Assembly (NCBI GenBank): GCA_030830285.1
Contig: JAURNF010000021.1
Coordinates: 1-6,001 of the forward strand
Length of the DNA stretch: 6,001 nucleotides
DNA from: Candidatus Kapaibacterium sp.
GTDB lineage: Bacteria > Bacteroidota > Ignavibacteria > Kapaibacteriales > Kapaibacteriaceae
Reading direction: 5' to 3'
The notes below the pieces were generated by a model. The model searched no databases. It had not been told where the DNA came from and worked only from the letters and a program-made list of their open reading frames with translations. Shown here one piece after another: positions 1 through 6,001 of this stretch (its first letter is position 1; the number at the start of each line of letters is the position of its first letter). The translations under genes were made by a program, and so were the position numbers.

Positions 1-1
1 C

Positions 2-1948
2 CGCGAAGTTGAAGCGCTGCGTTCGCACGTTGCGTATTCCAACAACGGCAATGAGGTAGCATTTGGAACCATCGGCAATGCATCGAGCGCCGAAGGTATG
101 TTCTGGGAGAGTATCGATGCAATCGGTGTTCTTCGGGCTCCGGCCGTCATCTCTATTTGGGATGACGGCTACGGTATTAGCGTGCCGAATGAGTTCCAGC
201 ACACGAAGGGGAACGTTGGCGAGCTCCTTCAAGGCTTTCAGCGCCGTCCGGGCGAATCTTCTGGATACGACATTCACGTCGTTCATGCCTGGGACTACCC
301 AACACTCTGTTCGACATACGAGCGAGCATCGAAGACAGCGCGCACTGAGCACGTGCCACAGATTATTCACGTCATCGACGTGACGCAACCGCAGGGTCAC
401 TCGACATCAGGATCGCACGAACGGTACAAGAGTCCAGAGCGTCTGCAGTGGGAAATCGAAAACGATGGCATCACACGCATGCGCGAGTGGATTATCAGCC
501 AGAAGTTTGCGTCTGAAAAGGAACTCGTTGCCATTGAGGAGCGTGCCCAAGCTCGCGTTGTAGAAATGAAGAACGCTGCATGGACCGCATACATGGGTCC
601 GATTGCGGCAGACGTCGCAGATGCATGCGTTCAATTGTCGTCATTCGAGCAGGCAGTAGCATCGTCGTATCCAGACGTGTCAGCTTCGGTCGCATCGCTT
701 CGTAGTGAGTTAGAGCGCATTCGTGAGCCATTCCGTCGCGACATCATGGTAGCAACGTTCCGTGCACTTGTTGCAGCGAAGGGCGTACCAGATGATGTGC
801 GTGCTCCATTGGCAGCCTGGCGCAAAGCGTATCATGCTCGAATCGAACCGTTGTATTCGTCTCACTTGCACAGCGAATCAGCGCATTCGCCGTTGCGTGT
901 GCAGGCGATCCCTCCAACGTTCGATGATGCCACATCGTCAACCACTGGCTCAGAGGTCATTCGTGCATGGTTTGAGCAGGCGCTTGCGAAGGATCCTCGT
1001 TTGGTCATCTTCGGTGAAGACAGTGGCAAGCTCGGTGATGTGAACCAGGGCACACTTGGATTGCAGGCGCTCTATGGCGAGTTGCGTGTGAGTGATACAG
1101 GTATCCGTGAATGCACGATCCTTGGTCAAGCTATCGGTATGGCGATGCGAGGCCTTCGTCCGATTGCCGAGATTCAGTACCTCGACTATCTTCTCTACGC
1201 ACTCCAATTGATGTCTGACGATCTTGCTACGGTGCAATGGCGCACGCGTGGGGGACAAAAAGCTCCGGTACTGATTCGTACGCGCGGTCACCGCCTTGAA
1301 GGTGTTTGGCACTCAGGCTCACCGATGGCGGGCATCATCAATCTCGTTCGCGGCATCCATGTGTGTGTGCCACGCAACTTCGTTCAGGCTGCCGGCATGT
1401 ATCAGACACTCTATCAGGGTGATGATCCCGGTCTCGTGGTTGAGGTGCTGAACGGATATCGTCTCAAGGAAGCAATCCCTTCGAACATGGGTACATACAC
1501 GGTTCCGCTTGGAGTACCAGAGGTTCTTCGCGCTGGCACTGACGCAACAGTGGTGACCTATGGTGCAACAGTCCGCGTCGTAATGGAAGCTGCAGAAGTC
1601 CTTGCAGGATTCGGCATCTCCATCGAAGTCGTTGATGTGCAAACGCTCCTGCCATTTGACATTCATGGCTTGATAGGTCAGTCACTTGCCCGCACAAATC
1701 GTCTCGTTATCATTGACGAGGACGTACCAGGGGGTACATCTGCCTACATGCTTCAAGAGATCCTTGAACGTCAGCAGGGATATCGGTTGCTTGATTCCGC
1801 TCCGCTTACGATTGCGGCAAAACCGCACCGCCCGGCGTATGGTACAGATGGTAACTATTGGTCGAAGCCAGAGGCGGAGCACATCGTCGCTGCCATCTAT
1901 GATATGATGCACGAGGTCAATCCATCAGCTTACCCACACTTCCTGTAA
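2..1948 (+). CDS. 2-oxoacid dehydrogenase E1, fused alpha and beta subunits (5' partial)
   Basis: The reading frame is open to the left edge, so the true start lies outside; the ATG at base 98 is internal. The visible 648 residues (counted from base 2) hold two modules. Residues about 1-160 are the end of an E1-alpha thiamine-diphosphate domain, with GNASSAEG at 25-32 and WDDGYGISVP at 53-62. Residues about 320-640 are a full E1-beta/transketolase-type domain: GEDSG at 338-342, the DTGIRE segment ending in Glu370 (matching the Glu that activates the cofactor), RGLRPIAEIQ, and the C-terminal VVDVQTLLPFD and IDEDVPGG blocks. A helical linker of roughly 150 residues joins them. The enzyme decarboxylates a 2-oxoacid and passes the acyl group to the lipoyl E2 subunit in the cytoplasm. 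Such fusions are familiar in Bacteroidota. Substrate (pyruvate or branched-chain oxoacids) cannot be decided here. Its functional link to the downstream oxidase genes is probably only adjacency. Confidence 0.93.
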   Translation, partial: REVEALRSHVAYSNNGNEVAFGTIGNASSAEGMFWESIDAIGVLRAPAVISIWDDGYGISVPNEFQHTKGNVGELLQGFQRRPGESSGYDIHVVHAWDYPTLCSTYERASKTARTEHVPQIIHVIDVTQPQGHSTSGSHERYKSPERLQWEIENDGITRMREWIISQKFASEKELVAIEERAQARVVEMKNAAWTAYMGPIAADVADACVQLSSFEQAVASSYPDVSASVASLRSELERIREPFRRDIMVATFRALVAAKGVPDDVRAPLAAWRKAYHARIEPLYSSHLHSESAHSPLRVQAIPPTFDDATSSTTGSEVIRAWFEQALAKDPRLVIFGEDSGKLGDVNQGTLGLQALYGELRVSDTGIRECTILGQAIGMAMRGLRPIAEIQYLDYLLYALQLMSDDLATVQWRTRGGQKAPVLIRTRGHRLEGVWHSGSPMAGIINLVRGIHVCVPRNFVQAAGMYQTLYQGDDPGLVVEVLNGYRLKEAIPSNMGTYTVPLGVPEVLRAGTDATVVTYGATVRVVMEAAEVLAGFGISIEVVDVQTLLPFDIHGLIGQSLARTNRLVIIDEDVPGGTSAYMLQEILERQQGYRLLDSAPLTIAAKPHRPAYGTDGNYWSKPEAEHIVAAIYDMMHEVNPSAYPHFL

Positions 1949-1973
1949 GCAATCACGTAGAAAGCACGACAAA

Positions 1974-1997
1974 CAGACGCGATATTCATCGCGTCTG
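1974..1997 (+). terminator. Hairpin after the E1 gene, probable intrinsic terminator
   Basis: A perfect 10-bp stem (CAGACGCGAT pairing with ATCGCGTCTG) closes a 4-nt ATTC loop, starting 26 bp after the E1 stop codon. The sequence that follows is T-rich (AGCTATATTTCGTTT) but lacks an unbroken T run, so it is an imperfect Rho-independent terminator. Because it also lies 50 bp upstream of the rrf2 start, an operator role is possible. The perfect symmetry is seen directly; the function is inferred. Confidence 0.55.
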
Positions 1998-2036
1998 AGC
2001 TATATTTCGTTTATAAGAGTCTGAAACCTGATAATA

Positions 2037-2042
2037 GGGGTG
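2037..2042 (+). promoter_or_regulatory. Ribosome binding site of the Rrf2 gene
   Basis: GGGGTG (within AGGGGTGA) lies 4-6 nt before the ATG at 2047 and resembles the core AGGAGGTG Shine-Dalgarno sequence. It supports the chosen start of the Rrf2 gene. Confidence 0.6.
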
Positions 2043-2046
2043 ACAC

Positions 2047-2493
2047 ATGTTCCTCTCAAAGTCATGCATATACGGAATACAGGCGGCGATCTATGTCTCA
2101 GCTCGAGACAAGGAAACGTATGTCTCAATCAATACGATAGCCGAAGAACTTAACATCTCGTTTCACTTTCTGACCAAGGTGCTCCAGCAGCTCACACAGT
2201 CAGGAATCATGACGTCATATCGCGGACCTCGCGGTGGCGTTACGTTGAATAGGGATTCTGAGACGGTGATGTTGTATGATTTGATTGCAGCGATTGATGG
2301 TACGGAAGTGTTTACCGAATGTATGCTCGGTCTTCCTGGATGTGGGCATGCCGAGCCATGTCCAGCACATGAACATTGGATCGAAGTGCGCCAGAAGTTT
2401 ACCGCGATTGCAAAGTCGGTGACACTCAAGAGCCTCGGAGAGAAGGCGTCTGAGCTTAATGTGCGTCTGGCACAAGATCTCGTTAAAACGTAA
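2047..2493 (+). CDS. Rrf2-family transcriptional regulator with Fe-S-type cysteine motif
   Basis: This 148-residue protein has the normal length and layout of the Rrf2 family (IscR, NsrR, RirA, CymR). Residues 1-80 form a winged helix-turn-helix: YGIQAAIYVSA near the start, IAEELNISFHFLTKVLQQL as the HTH, and the wing GPRGGVTL at 60-67. A cysteine loop follows, ECMLGLPGCGHAEPCPAHEHW at 91-111, giving Cys92-X6-Cys99-X5-Cys105-X2-His108, close to IscR spacing (Cys-X5-Cys-X5-Cys-X2-His). This suggests an Fe-S cluster that senses oxygen, nitric oxide or Fe-S status. The ATG at 2047 has a good Shine-Dalgarno sequence. It lies just upstream of ccoI-ccoS-ccoN on the same strand, so it may control those genes and itself; this is inference. 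It cannot be assigned to IscR, NsrR or another named member from sequence alone, so no symbol is given. Confidence 0.92.
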   Translation: MFLSKSCIYGIQAAIYVSARDKETYVSINTIAEELNISFHFLTKVLQQLTQSGIMTSYRGPRGGVTLNRDSETVMLYDLIAAIDGTEVFTECMLGLPGCGHAEPCPAHEHWIEVRQKFTAIAKSVTLKSLGEKASELNVRLAQDLVKT

Positions 2494-2500
2494 CTCTTAC

Positions 2501-2528
2501 TTCGAGAGTATGACAAAAGTCATATAAT
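2501..2528 (+). promoter_or_regulatory. Probable sigma70-type promoter of the cco genes
   Basis: A perfect TATAAT hexamer sits at 2523-2528. With 16-bp spacing, the candidate -35 is TTCGAG at 2501-2506, a weak match to TTGACA. The predicted start of transcription is near 2535. A weak -35 beside a perfect -10, with a palindrome in the spacer, fits a regulated promoter. It would let ccoI-ccoS-ccoN be transcribed independently of rrf2, although readthrough from rrf2 is also possible because no clear terminator separates them. Bacteroidota often use a different -10 (TAnnTTTG), so the call depends on lineage. Confidence 0.45.
2509..2524 (+). promoter_or_regulatory. Perfect palindrome, candidate operator for a CRP/FNR- or Rrf2-type regulator
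   Basis: TATGAC and GTCATA are exact inverted repeats separated by AAAA. The inner TGA-N6-TCA core has the half-site geometry shared by CRP/FNR-family sites (FNR: TTGAT-N4-ATCAA). The palindrome overlaps the first two bases of TATAAT, so a bound protein would block RNA polymerase there, as Rrf2 repressors often do. If a CRP/FNR protein instead activates from -41.5, transcription would start near 2558. The symmetry is directly seen; the binder is unknown. Confidence 0.5.
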
Positions 2529-2583
2529 CCCGGCGTTGTGGCGTGGAATTTTGTCGTATGCAACGACATCAGTCATCCGCCAC

Positions 2584-5004
2584 GTGAGAACGCAAGCCAC
2601 ATACAACACCGGCACAACCACCAGCTGCACACACTGTGGTGAGATATGTGCTGACGGCACCATCAACGATGGCGAACATGTATTCTGCTGCACGGGTTGT
2701 GCAAGCGTATACGCACTGCTGCAAGAGCACGATCTATGCGCCTACTATCAGGGTGATGTCCCTGCGGGAACGTCACAACAAGGCGTCGAGCGCGACAGTA
2801 CGACGTATGCGATCTTGGATGACCGATCCGTATCGTCACGATTCATTGAGTATGCCGACGCTCGTCGATTTCGCGTTCGGTTTGCATTGCCAACAATCCA
2901 CTGCGCAAGCTGCGTGTGGCTCCTTGAGCGGCTACCGCACATTCAAGCGGGTCTGATCTCAACAGAGGTAGATCTTCAGAGGAAGTCCATCACGATTGAT
3001 GCAGATCCTCGTGTTCTTACAGTGCGTTCAATTGCCGAACTCCTGCGATCTCTGGGATATGAGCCCCTTATCCATGTTGAGGGTACAGAAGTTAGCCGCT
3101 TGCAGCAGCACAAAGAAGCGACGCGTAGACTGTATCTACGACTCGGGGTAGCTGGCTTTGCGATGGGAAACATCATGATGTTCAGTATCGCGCAGTACCT
3201 CGCTCATGGAGCGCAGTCGGTTGTGATCGATCCCGTGCTCATGTCGGTGTTCACGTGGTTGAGCATCGGGCTGAGTATTCCTGTCCTAACGTACAGCGCT
3301 TCGCCATGGCTACGAAGTGCATGGGCTGCACTTCGGCAACGCACTGTGAACCTCGATGTCCCTGTCGCACTCGGAATCACGACGTTGTTCGTAAGGAGCG
3401 TCGTCGATATGGCAACAGGTTCGGGTGAAGGGTTTCTGGATTCGTTTGCTGGACTCGTCTTCTTTCTCCTTATCGGCAGGGTATTCCAGCAGAAGGCCTT
3501 TGATGCCGTCACATTTGATCGCACGGTTCGGTCGTTCTTCCCGCTATCTGTCAGAAGATCAACATCGCATGGCGACGAGGTTGTTGCAATTGATGCACTG
3601 AACGTCGCAGACACGATCGTGATTCGAAATGGGGAAGTCATCCCCGCCGATGCCGTGTTAATGAGTCCAGTAGGATACGTCGACTATTCCTTCGTTACTG
3701 GTGAAAGTGTTCCCGTTGAATGCACGCATGGAGCGCTGATCTATGCCGGCGGCAAGGCAGTGGGTGCAGCATTGCAGCTGACTGTTACCATGCCCGTATC
3801 GAAGAGTTACTTGGCGTCACTATGGGAACGTTCGTCAGGTCGCACGTCACGCGACGGATACCGTCAACTCAGCGATCGCTTTGGTAAGTGGTTTGTGTGG
3901 TCTGTTTTAGCAGTAGCCTCCATTGGCTTCTTTGCATGGTTGCCTGATGTGTCAATGGCAATGAATGTGTTCACAGCTGTTGTGATCATTGCATGTCCGT
4001 GTGCACTCACACTCGCCGCGCCCATTACGTTTGGCACGGGCATGGGCATACTTGGCCGCATGAAGATGTATGCCAAGAACATTGGAGTCCTCCGGACGCT
4101 TGCTACCGTGCGAGCAGTTGTGTTCGACAAAACAGGAACGCTTACATCGTCGCAGCCAACTGTTGCGTATCACGGTGAGGTGCTTACACGCGATCAACGC
4201 GACGCGATCATTGCTGTTGCGTCACAGAGTACGCATCCAATGAGCAGGGGGCTAGTAGCCGGATCGACTCCATTGCAGTTCGCGGAGCATGTAGTAGAGA
4301 TCCCGGGCTATGGTATCACGGGAACTGCTGGTGGTCATCAAATCGCAATTGGATCGGAGAGCTTCATCAAGCTGAACGGTTTCAACATGGATGCGCGGTT
4401 AGACACGCAGTCAACTCTCATTGCGATTGATGGCGTTGTTGTAGGCGAGATCGTAGTAGAGCCGTCACTTCGTGCTGGTGTTCCAGAGATGATTCTCGAT
4501 CTGCGAGGTCGCGGGATGCAATGCCAAGTAGTTACGGGCGATAGTCAACGTGACCAAGCACTTCTCTCGGAATCATTTCGCGATGACGAAATGACCTTCC
4601 GAGCAACGCCTGCAGATAAGGTAGCACACCTTGAACAGCTCCGTGAGTCTGCACAAGTACTGATGATCGGGGACGGACTCAACGACATGTCGGCGATGGC
4701 CGTTGCTGATGTATCGATCGCTGTTACGGAAAACACCTCAACGCTTGCGCCTGCAAGTGACATGATCATACCTGCAACACAGGTGCATCGAATCGGTGGA
4801 CTGCTGCGCTATGCACATGCACTACGTGGTGTTGTGATAACTGCGGTTTGGTTTACGATGGCATACAACGTTGCGGTGATCACTGTTGCCCTGACCGGAC
4901 ATCTAACACCTGTGATTACAGCCATCATGATGCCATTGAGCTCACTTCTTGTGATAGGTATCAGCGTTGGTGGTGCTCACGTATATGCACGGAGACTCTC
5001 GTGA
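2584..5004 (+). CDS. ccoI: Copper-transporting P1B-type ATPase for cbb3 oxidase assembly (CcoI/FixI)
   Basis: CcoI uses ATP to move copper across the inner membrane for the CuB site of cbb3 oxidase. Numbered from GTG 2584 (806 residues), the domains are: an N-terminal Cys cluster (Cys15, Cys18, Cys22, Cys35, Cys36, Cys39) of the putative metal-binding domain seen in FixI-type ATPases; a heavy-metal-associated domain with IHCASC at 105-110; four membrane helices about 183-303; the actuator TGES at 372-375; helices five and six with CPC at 471-473; DKTGT with phosphorylated Asp515; HP at 551-552; GDGLND at 696-701; and two final helices with Tyr761-Asn762 and MPLSS at 783-787, as in Cu(I) pumps. 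The start is uncertain. There is no in-frame ATG near the N-terminus. TTG 2536 and TTG 2551 are alternatives, but 2536 falls on the predicted transcription start. GTG 2584 places the Cys cluster close to the N-terminus, as is usual, but lacks an evident Shine-Dalgarno. The gene overlaps ccoS by 4 bp. Confidence 0.93.
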   Translation: MRTQATYNTGTTTSCTHCGEICADGTINDGEHVFCCTGCASVYALLQEHDLCAYYQGDVPAGTSQQGVERDSTTYAILDDRSVSSRFIEYADARRFRVRFALPTIHCASCVWLLERLPHIQAGLISTEVDLQRKSITIDADPRVLTVRSIAELLRSLGYEPLIHVEGTEVSRLQQHKEATRRLYLRLGVAGFAMGNIMMFSIAQYLAHGAQSVVIDPVLMSVFTWLSIGLSIPVLTYSASPWLRSAWAALRQRTVNLDVPVALGITTLFVRSVVDMATGSGEGFLDSFAGLVFFLLIGRVFQQKAFDAVTFDRTVRSFFPLSVRRSTSHGDEVVAIDALNVADTIVIRNGEVIPADAVLMSPVGYVDYSFVTGESVPVECTHGALIYAGGKAVGAALQLTVTMPVSKSYLASLWERSSGRTSRDGYRQLSDRFGKWFVWSVLAVASIGFFAWLPDVSMAMNVFTAVVIIACPCALTLAAPITFGTGMGILGRMKMYAKNIGVLRTLATVRAVVFDKTGTLTSSQPTVAYHGEVLTRDQRDAIIAVASQSTHPMSRGLVAGSTPLQFAEHVVEIPGYGITGTAGGHQIAIGSESFIKLNGFNMDARLDTQSTLIAIDGVVVGEIVVEPSLRAGVPEMILDLRGRGMQCQVVTGDSQRDQALLSESFRDDEMTFRATPADKVAHLEQLRESAQVLMIGDGLNDMSAMAVADVSIAVTENTSTLAPASDMIIPATQVHRIGGLLRYAHALRGVVITAVWFTMAYNVAVITVALTGHLTPVITAIMMPLSSLLVIGISVGGAHVYARRLS
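4991..4995 (+). promoter_or_regulatory. Ribosome binding site that sets the ccoS start
   Basis: GGAGA, inside the end of ccoI, lies 5 nt before GTG 5001 but 14 nt before the alternative ATG at 5010. The spacing favours the GTG start and the GTGA stop-start overlap with ccoI. Confidence 0.55.
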
Positions 5005-5150
5005 GTGTAATGCCGCTACTTGTGATATGCAGCATCCTCGTTGCAGGAGGATTCTTACTTGCATTCCTTGTCGCCACACGTCGAGGTCAGTACGATGATC
5101 TTGGTACGCCGGCGGTACGGATGCTCTTTGACGACAACGAAGAGAACTAA
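5001..5150 (+). CDS. ccoS: cbb3-type cytochrome oxidase assembly protein CcoS
   Basis: This 49-residue single-span membrane protein matches CcoS in size, context and signature. An N-terminal helix (about residues 4-25, MPLLVICSILVAGGFLLAFL) is followed by ATRRGQYDDLGTPAVRMLFDD at 25-45, which fits the family hallmark GQ[FY]DDLxTPAxRxLFDD. In proteobacteria CcoS is needed for haem b/b3 and CuB insertion into CcoN. GTG 5001 overlaps the ccoI stop codon (GTGA), implying translational coupling. ATG 5010, three codons later, is the alternative start, but its Shine-Dalgarno spacing is worse. The acidic tail (DDNEEN) is at the C-terminus. ccoN starts 30 bp after the stop, supporting one operon. Confidence 0.93.
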   Translation: MSVMPLLVICSILVAGGFLLAFLVATRRGQYDDLGTPAVRMLFDDNEEN

Positions 5151-5180
5151 TCAACATTCCTCATTACAGGGCTTGGGAGC

Positions 5181-6001
5181 ATGGACACAACGGTACAGAC
5201 AGACGGTGAACGCACTGGACGGTTAGAGACCGTTTCGTACGACAATAACATTGTCCGTCTTTTTGCGATTGCATCTGCAGCATGGGGGCTTGTAGGCTTC
5301 CTTGTGGGCGTGCTGGTTGCAATCAAGTTCTATTGGCCGGGATTCCTTGGTGGGATTGACTACTTGTCATTCGGACGACTTCGTCCACTCCACACCAACG
5401 CGGTAATCTTTGCATTCGCCGGCAACGCCATATTTCTCGGCGTCTACTATTCGCTCCAGCGTTTGTGCAAGACGCGCATGTTTAGCGACGTGTTGTCGAA
5501 GGTTCACTTCTGGGGCTGGCAGTTCATCATCGTGGCCGCAGCGTTGACATTGCCACTCGGCATCACGACAAGCAAAGAATATGCTGAACTCGAATGGCCG
5601 ATCGACATCGCTATTACGCTTGTATGGGTGGTGTTTGGATGGAACATGATTGGCACGATCCTGCGTCGCAAGGAACGTCACATGTACGTTGCGATTTGGT
5701 TCTACTTGGCAACGTTCCTCACAGTAGCGTTGCTGCACATCGTGAACTCGCTTGCATTGCCAGTGCATTTTCTCAAGAGCTATTCGATGTATGCTGGAGT
5801 GCAGGACGCACTTGTGCAGTGGTGGTATGGACATAACGCCGTTGCGTTCTTCCTTACGACGCCATTTCTCGGCATCATGTACTACTTCATTCCGAAGGCA
5901 GCCAATCGTCCGGTGTTTTCGTACCGACTTTCGATCATTCACTTCTGGGCGCTGATCTTCTTGTACATCTGGGCAGGTCCGCACCACTTGTTGTATACGG
6001 C
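5181..6001 (+). CDS. ccoN: cbb3-type cytochrome c oxidase subunit I, CcoN (3' partial)
   Basis: CcoN is the catalytic haem-copper subunit that reduces oxygen to water at low oxygen tension in the cytoplasmic membrane. The first 273 residues are visible, from ATG 5181, with a possible AGGG Shine-Dalgarno at 5168-5171. After a polar N-terminus (1-25), about seven membrane helices can be traced. RLRPLHTNAVIFAF carries His71, equivalent to a low-spin haem b ligand. QWWYGHNAVAFFLT carries His218, the first CuB ligand. LYIWAGPHH at 261-269 carries Tyr262, equivalent to the cross-linked active-site tyrosine specific to cbb3 enzymes, and CuB ligands His268-His269. The remaining helices, including the haem b3 histidine, lie beyond the window edge. 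In Bacteroidota this gene is often fused to ccoO; the window cannot show whether that applies here. No function-breaking change is seen. Confidence 0.95.
   Translation, partial: MDTTVQTDGERTGRLETVSYDNNIVRLFAIASAAWGLVGFLVGVLVAIKFYWPGFLGGIDYLSFGRLRPLHTNAVIFAFAGNAIFLGVYYSLQRLCKTRMFSDVLSKVHFWGWQFIIVAAALTLPLGITTSKEYAELEWPIDIAITLVWVVFGWNMIGTILRRKERHMYVAIWFYLATFLTVALLHIVNSLALPVHFLKSYSMYAGVQDALVQWWYGHNAVAFFLTTPFLGIMYYFIPKAANRPVFSYRLSIIHFWALIFLYIWAGPHHLLYT

Noticed and set aside
98..1948. ATG at 98 as the start of the E1 gene
   Set aside because: The frame stays open to base 2 and the upstream residues belong to the conserved E1-alpha domain, including the GNA motif at residues 25-27, so the gene starts outside the window.
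2001..2035. Promoter for rrf2: TATATTTC at 2001-2008 (resembling Bacteroidota TAnnTTTG), TATAAG at 2012-2017, or GATAAT at 2030-2035
   Set aside because: None has a convincing upstream element at the right spacing, and GATAAT would leave almost no leader before the ATG at 2047. A promoter probably exists here but its position cannot be supported.
4848..5000. Longer upstream start for ccoS at ATG 4848
   Set aside because: It would add 51 residues that overlap the end of ccoI, resemble no CcoS protein and have no membrane-protein character. GTG 5001 has a well-spaced Shine-Dalgarno and gives the normal CcoS length.
2047..5004. Rrf2 and CcoI reading frames are the same, separated by one TAA, suggesting a possible readthrough fusion
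   Set aside because: Both proteins have complete, normal-length domains, and the intervening bases hold a palindrome and a -10 hexamer rather than coding-like sequence. A shared frame occurs by chance one time in three.
5111..5125. GC-rich inverted sequence around GTACGCCGGCGGTAC near the end of ccoS
   Set aside because: The arms pair imperfectly, it lies inside the conserved GTPAVR codons of ccoS, and no T tract follows, so it is not a supported terminator.
5367..5987. A 206-codon open frame on the minus strand
   Set aside because: It is entirely antisense to the conserved ccoN frame, whose haem and copper ligands are intact, and its translation has no recognisable domain. It results from the codon bias of the + strand gene.

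Overview
The window contains four complete or nearly complete genes and one gene cut by each edge, all on the + strand. Intergenic space is short, and no tRNA, rRNA, insertion sequence, CRISPR array or other mobile-element signature was seen. Base composition looks close to 50% GC throughout. The combination of a fused alpha/beta 2-oxoacid dehydrogenase E1, an Rrf2 regulator and the order ccoI-ccoS-ccoN points to the Bacteroidota/Chlorobiota (FCB) group. This placement is inferred from family and gene-order knowledge, not proven by a phylogenetic marker.

Region by region: (1) Bases 2-1948 hold the 3' part of a fused E1 alpha/beta subunit of a thiamine-diphosphate-dependent 2-oxoacid dehydrogenase (pyruvate or branched-chain type). 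Its N-terminus lies outside the window. (2) Bases 1949-2046 are a 98-bp gap with a perfect 10-bp stem hairpin at 1974-1997, probably the terminator of the E1 gene, followed by a good ribosome binding site. (3) Bases 2047-2493 encode an Rrf2-family regulator with a three-cysteine plus histidine Fe-S-type signature. (4) Bases 2494-2583 contain a TATAAT hexamer and a perfect 16-bp palindrome, TATGAC-AAAA-GTCATA, which look like the regulated promoter of the oxidase genes. (5) Bases 2584-5004 encode CcoI/FixI, the copper P1B-type ATPase used in cbb3 oxidase biogenesis. (6) Bases 5001-5150 encode the small assembly protein CcoS, which overlaps ccoI by 4 bp. (7) Bases 5181-6001 encode the first 273 or so residues of CcoN, the catalytic subunit of cbb3-type cytochrome c oxidase, cut by the window end.

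The working picture is a microaerobic-respiration operon. The ATPase supplies copper, CcoS helps cofactor insertion, and CcoN carries the haem b and haem b3-CuB centre. An Fe-S type regulator sits immediately upstream and a palindrome overlaps the likely promoter. This is a recognisable system rather than a new one. The most useful open points are the identity of the regulator that binds the palindrome, the non-ATG start of ccoI, and the altered thiamine-diphosphate motif of the E1 protein.
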